A stretch of 33,167 nucleotides of DNA from a virus, in the IMG/VR virus record IMGVR_UViG_3300030117_007551, positions 1 to 33,167 of that record; one strand, given 5' to 3'. Of this stretch, positions 11,301-19,117 are shown in pieces. Positions within the stretch are counted from its first letter, which is position 1. Every line of letters starts with the position of its first letter. The translations under genes were made by a program, and so were the position numbers. The notes under the pieces were generated by a model. The model searched no databases and was not told the DNA's origin. It was given only the letters and a program-made list of their open reading frames with translations.

Positions 11301-14300
11301 TGATGCTGGTAAAACTGGTCTCACTGATGATCGTAATGGAATCATCTGGCAAGAGAGAGGTTTAGATCTTGACTTTGCAACGAATGATACTTTCAGAATG
11401 AAGATAACATATGATGGTAAAATTGGTATTGGAACTCATATTCCATCATATAGACTTCAAGTTCAAAGTGATGGAACTAGCACAACTGCTGCTGGAAATA
11501 TAGTTGCAAGATTCCAATCAAATGGTTCTGGTAGAGATGCAACAATTCAGTTAAGTGATAATGTTGCCCACTCAGCAACTATTTCTATGTTGAGTAGTAA
11601 TCTCATATTCAAGCAAGCAGGTGCAGAAACACTTCAAATCAGATCAGGTGGACAAGTAAACATTGGTGGTGATTATACTCAGACAAATAGAATGGTTAAA
11701 ATCACTGGTGATGCAGAAGTCACTGGAACTTTATATGCATCTACTGTAAGTGGTAATATATCAGGAGCTGCCGATGAAATTAAAACCCAATCTAGAAGCA
11801 CCAATGCAGATCATTATGTAACATTTGTTGACTCAAACAATAATAGTGCATCTGCAGAAAGTCTCTATACTGATGCTGGAATCAAATATAATCCAAGTAC
11901 AAATAATTTGACCATTGATGGTGATATGACTGTTGGTGGTGTTTTGACATATGAAGATGTTACGAACGTAGATTCAATAGGAATTATAACTGCTCGTGCT
12001 GGTGCTGATATAAAGGGTGCTAGACTTGATGTTGAATCAGGAGTCATATTGCTTACGAAGCAAGGTGCATCGAATAGGATCGAAATAGGTTCTGGGCAGA
12101 ATCAAAATGAATATGCATATGTTGATTTAATTGGTGATTCGACTTACACTGATTATGGACTGAGATTACTTAGAGGTAACACTGGTGAAAACGCAGCCTC
12201 TAATTTATATCATAGAGGAACAGGTGATTTACTCATTAAAACAGTTGACGCTGGTGCTCTAAAATTAAAAACAAATAATAGCACAACTAATGGAATTACA
12301 ATCACATCAAATGGTAAAGTAGGTGTTAATAATAACAGTCCACAACAAGCTCTTCAAGTTGATGGATTTATATACCTAGGTCCTAATAATACTGGTAGTT
12401 TTGTACATGGTGGAGCAAGTGTAACTTACAGTTCTGATTCAGATATTTTCTTTGTTTGTGATTCAAATGATACTAGTGGAACAGCACCAGGCGGTGAATT
12501 TATATGGGGTGGTGGATCGAATACAAACACCGATTCAAACCGAGACTTTACAGCAGCAGAATTTGGAAATAGTGGTAAACCAAGAAATGAATATTTAATT
12601 CTTGACGAAACTAGTCTAAGACCAGCAAGTAACAATGGTTTAGATTTAGGAACATCATCCCTTAAATTTAACGAAATATTTGCAACTACAGTAACTGCAG
12701 ATAGTATTACTGGTACACTCGCATCACCAGGTAGTGATACTCAAGTTTTATTCAATGATGGTGGAACCAATGTGGGTGCAGATGCAGGGTTAACATTTAA
12801 TAAGACCTCAGATAAATTAACCGTTGGTGGTGATGTTAAACTTGGTGGGACTTTATTTTTTGATGAAAGTTCGGGCAATGTATCAAAGATAGTAGGAGGT
12901 GCGTCAAATTTAGATCTGTATGCTGATTCACTTATTCAATTATATGAAAGTGATGCTAATAGATTAGGAGTAACATTTGACATTAATCAGAGTGCAACTG
13001 ATAGAGATGTCAGAATGTACTTCTTGGGTGATAGTGATACTTATTTACATAGTCCTGCTAATGATACTCTTGGATTCACTATCGGTGGAACAGAGAGACT
13101 TAGACTTCAAACTGATGCATTAAATATTAAAACACCCGTTCGATATGGTGCTTCTGACAGCACTCTTCTTACCTATCATATCTATGTTCTTGGAACTGGA
13201 TACAATAATACTGCAGGTAGACAATGCACCATAAATGGTGTAGATCAAATATCTGGTGGTAATAGTAATAATCGAGGACTTCACTTATTAATTTATAGTG
13301 CCACTAATTCTTTAACACTGGAATCTGGAACAACTTATGATACACATGCTGGTGGTACTACCGTTGTTAATAATCTAGCAACTGCCATTACTGGTATGGA
13401 TAGAACCAAAATTGGAGTTCTAGTTAGTTATGATGCATTTACTGATGATCTTAATGATACCCTTCGTTCTGCAGCACAAAAAGTTGGTCTGTTTAAATTC
13501 GCAGGAATGGGTGCTAGCACTGAAACAAGACAACCATATGCTGCGATATTCAGAGGAACAAGTGATGATGCAGCTGCAGAGGTTAATGATGCGATTGAAG
13601 TAGTACAATCAAATGATGCAGATGCTCCCACTGCGACTATTTCGACCTTTATAACAGTTAAAGGAAATGGTGAAAATGCCACAATCACAGGAGCATACTC
13701 AGTTAGTGCTCTTGTTGCTCCTGCAGGAGGTTACGAATCACCACTTCTACAAGGTAAATCATCAACTGATTCAGCATCAACACTAACAATAGGAGCAGGA
13801 GTTCATCTTCTACCATCTGGATCTGCTTCAAACGGTACTGACTCGAACGGTGTTGATCTTGGTGGAGGAAGTAATTATCTAAGACAAATATATGTTCGAC
13901 AATTAAATGCTGATTCTGTTGTTGGAACTGTATCAGGTTCAGCATCACAGGTAACATTAGCAGATGATACTTCTGATGCTGACGGATATATAACATTTTC
14001 AAATGGAGCAACAGGTAATCAAAGCATCAAGACAAATGCAAATTTAAGATATGACGCAGTTGATGGAATTTTAGAAGTAACAAAAGGAGACGGTGGAATA
14101 AAATTTGGACCTGGTACTGCTGCAAATGATGATGCACATATTGAGTGGAAAGGTACTAATAATGCTGGATATTTAAGAATATCTACATCTGATGATTCTG
14201 ATAGCACTGGCACAAATGAATATATTGAAATTGGAGACTATGGTTCAACAAATAGAGGAGGATCATTTGTTCAACACGTACGTATTGCTCGTAATGAATT

Positions 14301-16785
14301 TTTAGTTCGCACGGGATCAAATACAATAACTCAGGCAGATCGTTTGAAAATTAATGAAAATGGACGATCACTTTTCACAGGAGATGTAACTGAGATATTA
14401 CGTCTCTCTCAAGATGTTGATGCAGCAACTCAACAAGAATTTGGAATTGGTTTTGCTGCTAATGCCACTCATACTCATCCAGCAGCTCAAATTACATATA
14501 AAGAATTTGATGCTTCAGATTCAAGAGGTAGTTTATTATTCTATACAAGAAATTCAAATAGTGATGCTGCACCAGATGAAAGATTTCGCATCACAAATGA
14601 CGGTAAAGTTGGTATAAATGAACCAAGTCCAGATTCTCAACTTGTTGTAAGGGCAACAACTGATGATAATCCAGGTATCAAAATATATAGAAACTCTGGT
14701 GGTGGTGATGTTGGTACTCTTGCTTGGGGATCCAGTACTGGTACTAATGCGAGAATCAATTGGAGAGGTGGTGGTGGAAATATGGGATTACAATTCCATA
14801 CCAGTGATAATGGTAATGATGGAACTGTAACAGAAAAACTTCGCATCACATCAACTGGACAAGTAAACATTGGTGGTGATTACGCACAAACAACTAAGAG
14901 ATTAAAAGTCACGGGTGATGGAGAATTCACTGGAAATCTCACGGTTGGTGGACAGATAACTTATCAAGACGTAACAAATATAGAATCAGTTGGTATCATC
15001 ACCGCACCTGCATTTAGAGCTACTGGTGCAACATTCATCAATTCAACTGGATCAGAGTCTGATCCAACTAATGTTGCAATTATGATGGAGAAGGGTGATT
15101 ACATTTATACATTTGATGGTACGTCTTCTAAGAGAAGATTGATTGGAAAATCAAGTACTGAAATAATAGAGATTGGTCAATCTGGTACAGCATTAATTGA
15201 TGAGATCAGAATGTCACCAGGTAATGCTGGTAAATTTACAGTTTATAATGATACTACAAAAAAATTCGAAATTACGAATGAAGGTATGGTAAGGATTGGA
15301 GAATCTTCTCCAATTGTTGTTGATGCGACTAATGAAGAAGCAGTATACCTCAAAGCTGATCTTCGAAATGCAAACGCAGATACTGTATATGGGATGAGAC
15401 TGGACATTGATGATGATAATCTTGGAACGGCAACTGCTCAAAGAGAAAGAGGATCAATATTGTTAGATTTTGATGGTTTTAATTATGGTGGTGATACAAC
15501 GAATGAATTAAGAGTTTATAATATATGGAATGATGTGGACATAAACGCTGACAATGATATTGTAAGAGGAATTTATAATGATGTTAATATTAATTATTCA
15601 ACAGGAACGACATCTCAAGCAGTTGGAACATATAATTTACCAAGATCCACCAGTGCTGCAACAGTCACTAATATGTATGGATCGTTTAATGATGCGTACA
15701 AATATGGAGCTGGTTCGACTAGTAGTATAAGTGGCATGTATGGTGGATTTTTCTTGTCAAGAAATATTAATGGTGCCACTGGAAGTGTAACCTCCATGTA
15801 TGGAATCAGGGCTGAGTGTCGTATATCTGATGGTAATAGTGGTGGTACTTCCCCTAACTTGAATGCAAATACAAACGTTGATGTAACAAATGCCTATGCT
15901 GTTTATGCTCGAATGGAGAATGATAATTATACGAATACCAACATGGGAACAAGTGGTATGACAGCACTTTTCTATGGTACCTATGGAGGAAATGGAGGAA
16001 CAAATGGATTAAACACTCCTTATGGTCTATACATTACCTCAGCTGCACCTAACAATTATCTTGGTGGTAATTTAGAAGTTAATGGTAATCTTGTCATAAA
16101 TGGTACAATTACAGGTGATACTGGTATTTCTGACGTAGCAGTATCATATACAAATAGAGCTAATAGTTGTTCTAATCCAATTACAATTAGTGGAACCAGT
16201 ACAAAAACTATCAATATTCCTAACACAAGTAATGCCGATGGTCACAAGTATGTTCAAAGCACAGAACCAACTGGAAGTTCAGTATGTAATGGTGATATAT
16301 GGTATGATACTTCTAGTACTGGCGCTGGCGGTGGTGGTGGAATTAGTCTATCAAATTCTACAGATTCATCATATCGTAATATTACTTTTGCCGATGGTTC
16401 ATCAGCAACTACTTTAAAAATTAATGATTCTGGTAAACTTCAAGTTAGACCAAGTGATGGTAATCTTAAAGTTGAAGGTGACGTAATTGCATTTGCCAGT
16501 TCTGATATAACTTTAAAGAATAATATTTCTCCAATTAAAAATGCTCTTGAAAAAGTTAACTCACTTAGTGGTAATACATTTGAATGGAATGAAAAATCAC
16601 TGAACACTGGAATGGATACTGGTGTTATTGCACAAGAAGTTGAAAAACTTGAATTACCTGGTCTTACAATGACAAGAGAGGATAATGGCACAAAAGCAGT
16701 TAGATATGAAAGGTTAATACCACTTTTAATTGAAGCTATCAAAGAACTTAAAGGTGAAATTGATGAACTTAAACGTACTAAATAA
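5341..16785 (+). CDS. Giant 3814-residue tail fibre protein with ILEI-like domain and S74 chaperone
   Basis: One uninterrupted 11.4-kb frame. Residues ~20-2600 carry about 20 VGIG/VGIN-type modules ('KVGIGTxxP', 'ERLRITSDG', 'VNIGGDYTQT'). Residues ~2608-2745 form a separate globular segment resembling the ILEI/FAM3 carbohydrate-binding-like fold: RGLHLLIYS, YDTHAGG, GVLVSYDAFTDDLND, then GLFKFAGMG and YAAIFRG. More fibre modules follow. Residues ~3328-3576 hold a different repeat built around 'xxMYG' / 'xxYG' at about 30-residue spacing. A 'STEPTGSSVCNGDIWYDT' linker follows. The S74 chaperone begins at Ser3721 with Lys3726 at +5 and ends in a Lys/Glu-rich helix. Autocleavage after residue 3720 would release a chaperone of about 94 residues. 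The S74 domain is closely related to the one ending at 25483. No strong Shine-Dalgarno is seen; a late promoter box lies upstream. Role as a distal long fibre is inferred. Confidence 0.9.
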   Translation: MAIKISGSTIIDDSRVILNSDKIGIGITSPDRDLDILSNVALVSDFPSAGIGISANTTLTSNTPKAFQVFNNSSTTQVAISYTGRIDANEYFGIFKGTIDSGVAVNNANNVRINYETTDSLFNIPFIDASVSDNSYQEIKYDSVRSLGYNPNTGQLRVFGNGRDLLLLKSNSNSSDRGLAWQNSGDSYVAAINAENVGSNAADLVFHVEDPNTNNNSTNVSSLAERMRITKDGYVGIGTDDPGGTLDVLTSMGRIKFNNSGSIGSRIDFANADGTVRSSIHNYGGSNEILALNSSGSILFNIANSTKINLASNGYVGINESSPIHQLSVGIDTSTAWDSTKNISNTTNNDFIGLNIDNSNSGTNPEVGIMLQAGASGSGQYTVNCRRSGSNTADLIFRTRDGGAASKETVRFTSGGNVGIGTDNPDHRLHVYKEGGDSVISIESTGNGKHAALEFLRTSSGGNSMGAGSIYVTGDTSASEAIMKFAVGHNVGHSHTPSMVIMGNGEVGIGTDNPAEKLDVVGNVTITNTGDPILKVIGSGHAQLTLTNTSGADNCGVNFGDSDDHNAGMIQYTNGTNNDFMVFHTAGNERFRITKDGKFSLGTINATPSAAFHLDYDSNNLLMLDNSTSSTQKMFFAQNGGTHAQIYATSASGALTIESDPSNNHTDSYIDFRVDNDEKLRILDDGNVEPGNNGSQNLGASNKRWNILYANDIDISGDISLSGDINADDLYVSGIATFANDIHVADAIMHLGDTDTQINFGTNTIKFDTASLERLRIASDGNIGIATNNPLVQLDVRGSLGISAVTDTNVRTTISSSSAGLIINHGDNSPTIFQNAGIERVRFEDTGEVGIGTDAPIAKLDVNVGSSVTAFNIEGSEGQLFSVTNNLSSGSIFAVNDISGTPSINVDADGTISLAPFLSSDKIGIGTTNPTNKLDVIGDVFVSSKVGINSTSPREKLDVAAGRIILDEGYQLTWANGTTNRARIHGDSGSNFIIETGSSNAEALRINSSGAVMINTTNSSSRTLNLKGTFGILSASQTGVIDMSVTDAGEASIAPYVAGGSTLVLKTNVSGQGAAERLRITSDGFVGINETLVVNGLTINKSGDYSHSDGNTYYQPVGKWLSAWGQANLADGEDHWVGFTGQYGNTSASVNISLAPQFNNTSQQAGMYIAAEALDSDASDFTVGKIVSGSATGQGTSGNVRATKSELFRIARTGNVGIGSTIPTEALDVAGNVVITGTINASSFVGPVTGSASQITVTDETTDTICFPVFVENAASADQEPHTSTSFEYNSSSKVLISQIFQASNGNSPNVASRDKYRLWNSNAYAIGFDNAMSYGGLNDYATTFQMNSTNDRGWVFLDNAHSDAQGAMSLTTNGKMTLAHSLRLGYGESDTTTPGATYRLDVSGNAAINSTSNQALYLNNTNTNGQTSIAFQSAGSTKFIVGSNKDGDGNPDFFIFDDTNDKHRFNITKDGFVGINTDNPGVTFDVHGTSQVRDASGNQNFIVTASEFKVSQSPSNWNNLDYDSSPILAWDFKSGPGDLMYMASGGNTAIATQMALVVSDNHGFKVGRSGYDGTDFDVDSSNEYLRITTSGSVNIGGDYTQTTRELKVTGDAEVTGTLYANISGSITPTGNVTITGNLQVDGNTTLGDATSDTLTINAAPTIINDNGLYLKTASNNPTNGAQIRFSDNQSQNYIQIGHIRYRHADGAVAPGSNDGFIIGGTENLTVVKVEGRVLVDEKVGIGTNTASDILHIHSSSPGIRLSDSGNVGDNNPDPSPYAFAYFDANAANAIIHADKGNDVANSRVAFAVDNSEKMRIESDGKVGIGTVDPQHQLDVFQFTNTNNSNTGTTLLRLNNHVGSSDANGDILGLNGQRSYIDFRFVDTNVNFIPQVRIGAQVGTTSGADTGIAGEGSGSFVVYTSKGSGNAGAGTLSEKFRVDPDGNVGINRVNPDQRLNVSGNIETNAYDSANGSGGYYTSKGLIIGNAYDAGKTGLTDDRNGIIWQERGLDLDFATNDTFRMKITYDGKIGIGTHIPSYRLQVQSDGTSTTAAGNIVARFQSNGSGRDATIQLSDNVAHSATISMLSSNLIFKQAGAETLQIRSGGQVNIGGDYTQTNRMVKITGDAEVTGTLYASTVSGNISGAADEIKTQSRSTNADHYVTFVDSNNNSASAESLYTDAGIKYNPSTNNLTIDGDMTVGGVLTYEDVTNVDSIGIITARAGADIKGARLDVESGVILLTKQGASNRIEIGSGQNQNEYAYVDLIGDSTYTDYGLRLLRGNTGENAASNLYHRGTGDLLIKTVDAGALKLKTNNSTTNGITITSNGKVGVNNNSPQQALQVDGFIYLGPNNTGSFVHGGASVTYSSDSDIFFVCDSNDTSGTAPGGEFIWGGGSNTNTDSNRDFTAAEFGNSGKPRNEYLILDETSLRPASNNGLDLGTSSLKFNEIFATTVTADSITGTLASPGSDTQVLFNDGGTNVGADAGLTFNKTSDKLTVGGDVKLGGTLFFDESSGNVSKIVGGASNLDLYADSLIQLYESDANRLGVTFDINQSATDRDVRMYFLGDSDTYLHSPANDTLGFTIGGTERLRLQTDALNIKTPVRYGASDSTLLTYHIYVLGTGYNNTAGRQCTINGVDQISGGNSNNRGLHLLIYSATNSLTLESGTTYDTHAGGTTVVNNLATAITGMDRTKIGVLVSYDAFTDDLNDTLRSAAQKVGLFKFAGMGASTETRQPYAAIFRGTSDDAAAEVNDAIEVVQSNDADAPTATISTFITVKGNGENATITGAYSVSALVAPAGGYESPLLQGKSSTDSASTLTIGAGVHLLPSGSASNGTDSNGVDLGGGSNYLRQIYVRQLNADSVVGTVSGSASQVTLADDTSDADGYITFSNGATGNQSIKTNANLRYDAVDGILEVTKGDGGIKFGPGTAANDDAHIEWKGTNNAGYLRISTSDDSDSTGTNEYIEIGDYGSTNRGGSFVQHVRIARNEFLVRTGSNTITQADRLKINENGRSLFTGDVTEILRLSQDVDAATQQEFGIGFAANATHTHPAAQITYKEFDASDSRGSLLFYTRNSNSDAAPDERFRITNDGKVGINEPSPDSQLVVRATTDDNPGIKIYRNSGGGDVGTLAWGSSTGTNARINWRGGGGNMGLQFHTSDNGNDGTVTEKLRITSTGQVNIGGDYAQTTKRLKVTGDGEFTGNLTVGGQITYQDVTNIESVGIITAPAFRATGATFINSTGSESDPTNVAIMMEKGDYIYTFDGTSSKRRLIGKSSTEIIEIGQSGTALIDEIRMSPGNAGKFTVYNDTTKKFEITNEGMVRIGESSPIVVDATNEEAVYLKADLRNANADTVYGMRLDIDDDNLGTATAQRERGSILLDFDGFNYGGDTTNELRVYNIWNDVDINADNDIVRGIYNDVNINYSTGTTSQAVGTYNLPRSTSAATVTNMYGSFNDAYKYGAGSTSSISGMYGGFFLSRNINGATGSVTSMYGIRAECRISDGNSGGTSPNLNANTNVDVTNAYAVYARMENDNYTNTNMGTSGMTALFYGTYGGNGGTNGLNTPYGLYITSAAPNNYLGGNLEVNGNLVINGTITGDTGISDVAVSYTNRANSCSNPITISGTSTKTINIPNTSNADGHKYVQSTEPTGSSVCNGDIWYDTSSTGAGGGGGISLSNSTDSSYRNITFADGSSATTLKINDSGKLQVRPSDGNLKVEGDVIAFASSDITLKNNISPIKNALEKVNSLSGNTFEWNEKSLNTGMDTGVIAQEVEKLELPGLTMTREDNGTKAVRYERLIPLLIEAIKELKGEIDELKRTK
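16777..16784 (+). promoter_or_regulatory. Possible late-promoter-like box (ACTAAATA)
   Basis: ACTAAATA differs from NATAAATA at one position and sits over the end of the giant fibre gene, 19 nt before the collar gene start. Its placement matches the stronger boxes elsewhere in the window, but the mismatch makes it doubtful. Confidence 0.25.
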
Positions 16786-16789
16786 CGTT

Positions 16790-16795
16790 AGGAGG
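16790..16795 (+). promoter_or_regulatory. Strong Shine-Dalgarno (AGGAGG) for the collar gene
   Basis: A full AGGAGG lies 8 nt before the ATG at 16804 and fixes that start. It is the best ribosome binding site in the window. Most other genes here have weak sites or depend on stop/start overlap, so the collar protein is probably translated at a high level. Confidence 0.8.
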
Positions 16796-16803
16796 ATTTT
16801 GTT

Positions 16804-17343
16804 ATGCCAGTAAAAGTAAGATCAGGTGGAGCATGGGTTCAAGTAGCAGGAGACGGTGCTGACGGACAAGATGGTGCTGGTGGTGATACTATACCAGTTG
16901 GTACGATTGTCATGTACAATGGAAACAGTGCTCCATCTGGATGGGCATTGTGTGATGGTGGTGGTGGAAGACCAGATTTAAGAGATAAATTTATTGTTGG
17001 TTCTGGTAATAGTTACAACAGAGGTGATCAAGGTGGTGCTGCAAATATAACACTAGCTACTAATAACATACCATCTCACACTCATGGTGCTGGTAACTTT
17101 GCTGCAGGATCACAAGGTTCTCACCAACATGACATAACAGACTCGTCATCTCAAGATAGTGGTGATGGATATTCTGGTTATCAACCTGGTGGTGGTGGTG
17201 AAGGTAGTAATAACATCTTTTCTAGTGTTAATGGTGCTCACACTCACTCTATTACAGGTACCTCTGGTGCCAACTCAACACAGGGTGCAGCTTTTAATAA
17301 TAGACCACCATACTATGCTATAACATTTATAATTAAAGTTTGA
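16804..17343 (+). CDS. Short tail fibre-like protein with phage tail-collar domain
   Basis: 179 residues. A short Gly-x-x stretch (GDGADGQDGAGG, residues 16-27) is followed by a tail-collar signature: IPVGTIVMYNG (30-40), APSGWALCDG (43-52), PDLRDKFIVG (57-66), and a C-terminal NRPPYYAITFIIKV. Three His-x-His pairs occur at 92-94, 107-109 and 146-148. In T4 gp12 (short tail fibre) and related fibres, His-x-His motifs from the three chains bind metal ions inside the trimer, so the same is inferred here. It is much shorter than T4 gp12 and probably represents mainly the receptor-proximal head. It follows the giant fibre by 18 nt and overlaps the next gene by one base, so it belongs to the same transcription unit. 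Confidence 0.85.
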   Translation: MPVKVRSGGAWVQVAGDGADGQDGAGGDTIPVGTIVMYNGNSAPSGWALCDGGGGRPDLRDKFIVGSGNSYNRGDQGGAANITLATNNIPSHTHGAGNFAAGSQGSHQHDITDSSSQDSGDGYSGYQPGGGGEGSNNIFSSVNGAHTHSITGTSGANSTQGAAFNNRPPYYAITFIIKV

Positions 17344-17837
17344 TGGGTAAAAATTTGACAAGTTTGACAGCAATAAATCGTATTAGAGAAAGAGTAGAGA
17401 GTTATAATTATAAACTTAAAAAAATAGTCACTTGTGAGACTCCAGAGATTGCACAAGCAATAATTAAAAAATTTGATAGATTAAAAAAAGATAATTTTGA
17501 TCGTGTATTAGTACCAGATTTTGATTATACAATTAAAGACAACATTATTAAGTACGACCAAGAATATATTAAGGGATATGCATTAGGAACAATTAGTAAG
17601 TATAGCCAAATAATTTATGAAGATGTTGTAATAAGGGAATCTGACTGGACATTTGATGATTATAGTATGGGTAATTTTGTAGTTGAAATTTATACTAATA
17701 AAATTTACATGGTGGATATATTAGCCTACTGTTATTATCCAGATGTTGACAGAAGACTTAAAGCATGGTATCTTTATAAAGAGAGGAATACAAGAGATCT
17801 AAAAAAATTATTAGATGATACCCAGAAAATATTGTAG
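17343..17837 (+). CDS. Unrecognised 164-residue protein with weak kinase-like motifs
   Basis: The frame could start at TTG 17340, but ATG 17343 (sharing one base with the TGA of the collar gene) is preferred. I do not recognise a family with confidence. Visible features are a basic N-terminal helix (residues 10-27), a segment YDQEYIKGYAL (71-81), then DDYSMGNFVVE (105-115) and KIYMVDILAY (120-129). The spacing Asp106-x4-Asn111 followed by a hydrophobic-Asp125 motif copies the catalytic loop and metal-binding Asp of the protein-kinase fold. However, the protein is too short for a full kinase, and there is no clear glycine loop or catalytic-loop His. It could be a degenerate phosphotransferase-like fold or an unrelated protein. 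It overlaps the next gene by 23 nt, which suggests coupled translation with the oxygenase that follows. Confidence 0.7.
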   Translation: MGKNLTSLTAINRIRERVESYNYKLKKIVTCETPEIAQAIIKKFDRLKKDNFDRVLVPDFDYTIKDNIIKYDQEYIKGYALGTISKYSQIIYEDVVIRESDWTFDDYSMGNFVVEIYTNKIYMVDILAYCYYPDVDRRLKAWYLYKERNTRDLKKLLDDTQKIL

Positions 17838-18501
17838 ACAACTTATTCCAACCGAGGAATGTAATCATATTGAAAATACTTTAAAAAATCCTTCTTGTCA
17901 ATGGATAGATGGTCTTCAAACTGTTAATATTGCAAATGAAAAATTTGATTGGACAGAAATAAAAAAAGTTGGTGAGACTTTTAATGAAGATTTATTTAAA
18001 ATAATCATGAATAATCTTGATGCTGACAAGGAATTTATTGCCATGTCATGCCCCAAGATCACAACAAATTCAATTTTTTCTAGAATTACTAGAGGTGGAT
18101 TCTATAAACCTCATGTTGATGATGTCTCCACATATCATTACAGCACTACGGTATTTTTAAATGACCCTGATGAGTATAAAGGGGGTGAATTGCAATTGTT
18201 AATTGATGGTGAAATGCATGATATAAAATTAAAGAAAGGATGGGCTGTAACTTACTCTACAGGTATACCACATCAAGTTAAAAAAGTTACGTCAGGAAAA
18301 AGATATGTTAGTGTCTTCTGGACAACTTCGAGAATACCTGATATAGTAGATAGAGAGTTATACTATGAATTATCAAAAATTGAAAAAAGTTTAAAAATTT
18401 CTTACAAAATACATGATAATGTTGATGATTTTATTAATGATCCTGTGAACAGAATTGTCACCTTAAAAAATTTATTGATACAAAAATATTTCGGTAACTA
18501 A
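17815..18501 (+). CDS. 2OG-Fe(II) oxygenase, PKHD-type hydroxylase-like
   Basis: 228 residues. The double-stranded beta-helix core shows FYKPHVDD (iron ligands His100 and Asp102), YHYSTTVFLNDP, then YKGGELQLL, and PHQVKKVTSGKRYVSVFW with the distal His153 and the 2-oxoglutarate-binding Arg163. This order and the 'GGEL' turn are those of PKHD/PiuC-type prolyl-hydroxylase-like dioxygenases, which couple oxidation of a substrate to decarboxylation of 2-oxoglutarate. All catalytic residues are present, so it is probably active. The C-terminal ~55 residues form a helical tail common in the family. The ATG lies inside the end of the preceding gene and no strong ribosome site is seen. The substrate is unknown; fibre proteins, host proteins and small molecules are all possible. 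Confidence 0.87.
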   Translation: MIPRKYCRQLIPTEECNHIENTLKNPSCQWIDGLQTVNIANEKFDWTEIKKVGETFNEDLFKIIMNNLDADKEFIAMSCPKITTNSIFSRITRGGFYKPHVDDVSTYHYSTTVFLNDPDEYKGGELQLLIDGEMHDIKLKKGWAVTYSTGIPHQVKKVTSGKRYVSVFWTTSRIPDIVDRELYYELSKIEKSLKISYKIHDNVDDFINDPVNRIVTLKNLLIQKYFGN

Positions 18502-18502
18502 G

Positions 18503-19117
18503 ATGATTTTTTCAGATACTCTTTATGATAAAATCTTTTTTGATTTTTTAATTTCAACTAAAATGAATGTATCTTTAAAAAAAATTAAAGATGAAATATA
18601 TGAGTTAAAGAATACTTCAAGAAATGATACAAGATCAGGGAGAAATAGTTTTCAGACTCCCTCCTGTCAAAACACTCATAAGGAGGAATTACAAAAATTA
18701 AAAAATTATGTTGTGCGTTTCACTAATGAATTTTTGAATGGTGATGAAAAATTTAGAGATCTAGAAGTTGATTGGTGTTCTTGGTGGATTAATATTAATC
18801 CTCCCAACGGATACAATGTGATTCATCAACATGGTAACGTTGAATTTGTGGGTAATTTTTATGTGCAAACTGGAAAAGATCATGGATTACTTGAAGTTCT
18901 CCGTAATGATGGATCTGTATATAATAAGATTGGTGTGAGAGACTCAAACTTTAAATGTGATTGTGAACTTGGAAGATTTTATCTATTGCCAGGTCATCTT
19001 TGGCATTATGTTTCTAATAACCACTCAGATGAAGATAGAATATCAATTTCATATAACATAGCATTAAAATCAAAAAGTTCAAGAAAATCAAAACCCCATC
19101 TCAATAAATTAAAATGA
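18503..19117 (+). CDS. Putative 2OG-Fe(II) oxygenase, Oxy_5-like, with HxH metal motif
   Basis: 204 residues. The C-terminal two-thirds resemble the 2OG-FeII_Oxy_5 type (PF13759): WCSWWININ, YNVIHQHGN (His108-x-His110), VGNFYVQT, then GRFYLLPGHLWHYV (His168), and EDRISISYN with Arg179 and Asn185. The usual iron-binding HxD appears as HxH, as in other proteins with this 'H.H...P..l.H.v..n....RisisfN' pattern, so iron binding is plausible but activity is less certain than for its neighbours. The N-terminal ~80 residues are charged and helical. The gene starts 1 nt after the previous stop and overlaps the next by an ATGA. The protein ending at 32075 has the same architecture. Confidence 0.75.
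   Translation: MIFSDTLYDKIFFDFLISTKMNVSLKKIKDEIYELKNTSRNDTRSGRNSFQTPSCQNTHKEELQKLKNYVVRFTNEFLNGDEKFRDLEVDWCSWWININPPNGYNVIHQHGNVEFVGNFYVQTGKDHGLLEVLRNDGSVYNKIGVRDSNFKCDCELGRFYLLPGHLWHYVSNNHSDEDRISISYNIALKSKSSRKSKPHLNKLK

Noticed and set aside
13428-14011. Overlapping minus-strand frames (86 and 102 codons) across the ILEI-like segment
   Set aside because: No start signals and low-complexity His/Leu/Gln composition in one of them; the plus-strand frame is continuous and has clear domain structure.
16804-16840. The Gly-x-x lead of the collar protein as a prolyl-hydroxylase substrate for the neighbouring oxygenases
   Set aside because: The GDGADGQDGAGG stretch contains no proline, so classic collagen-type hydroxylation there is unsupported.
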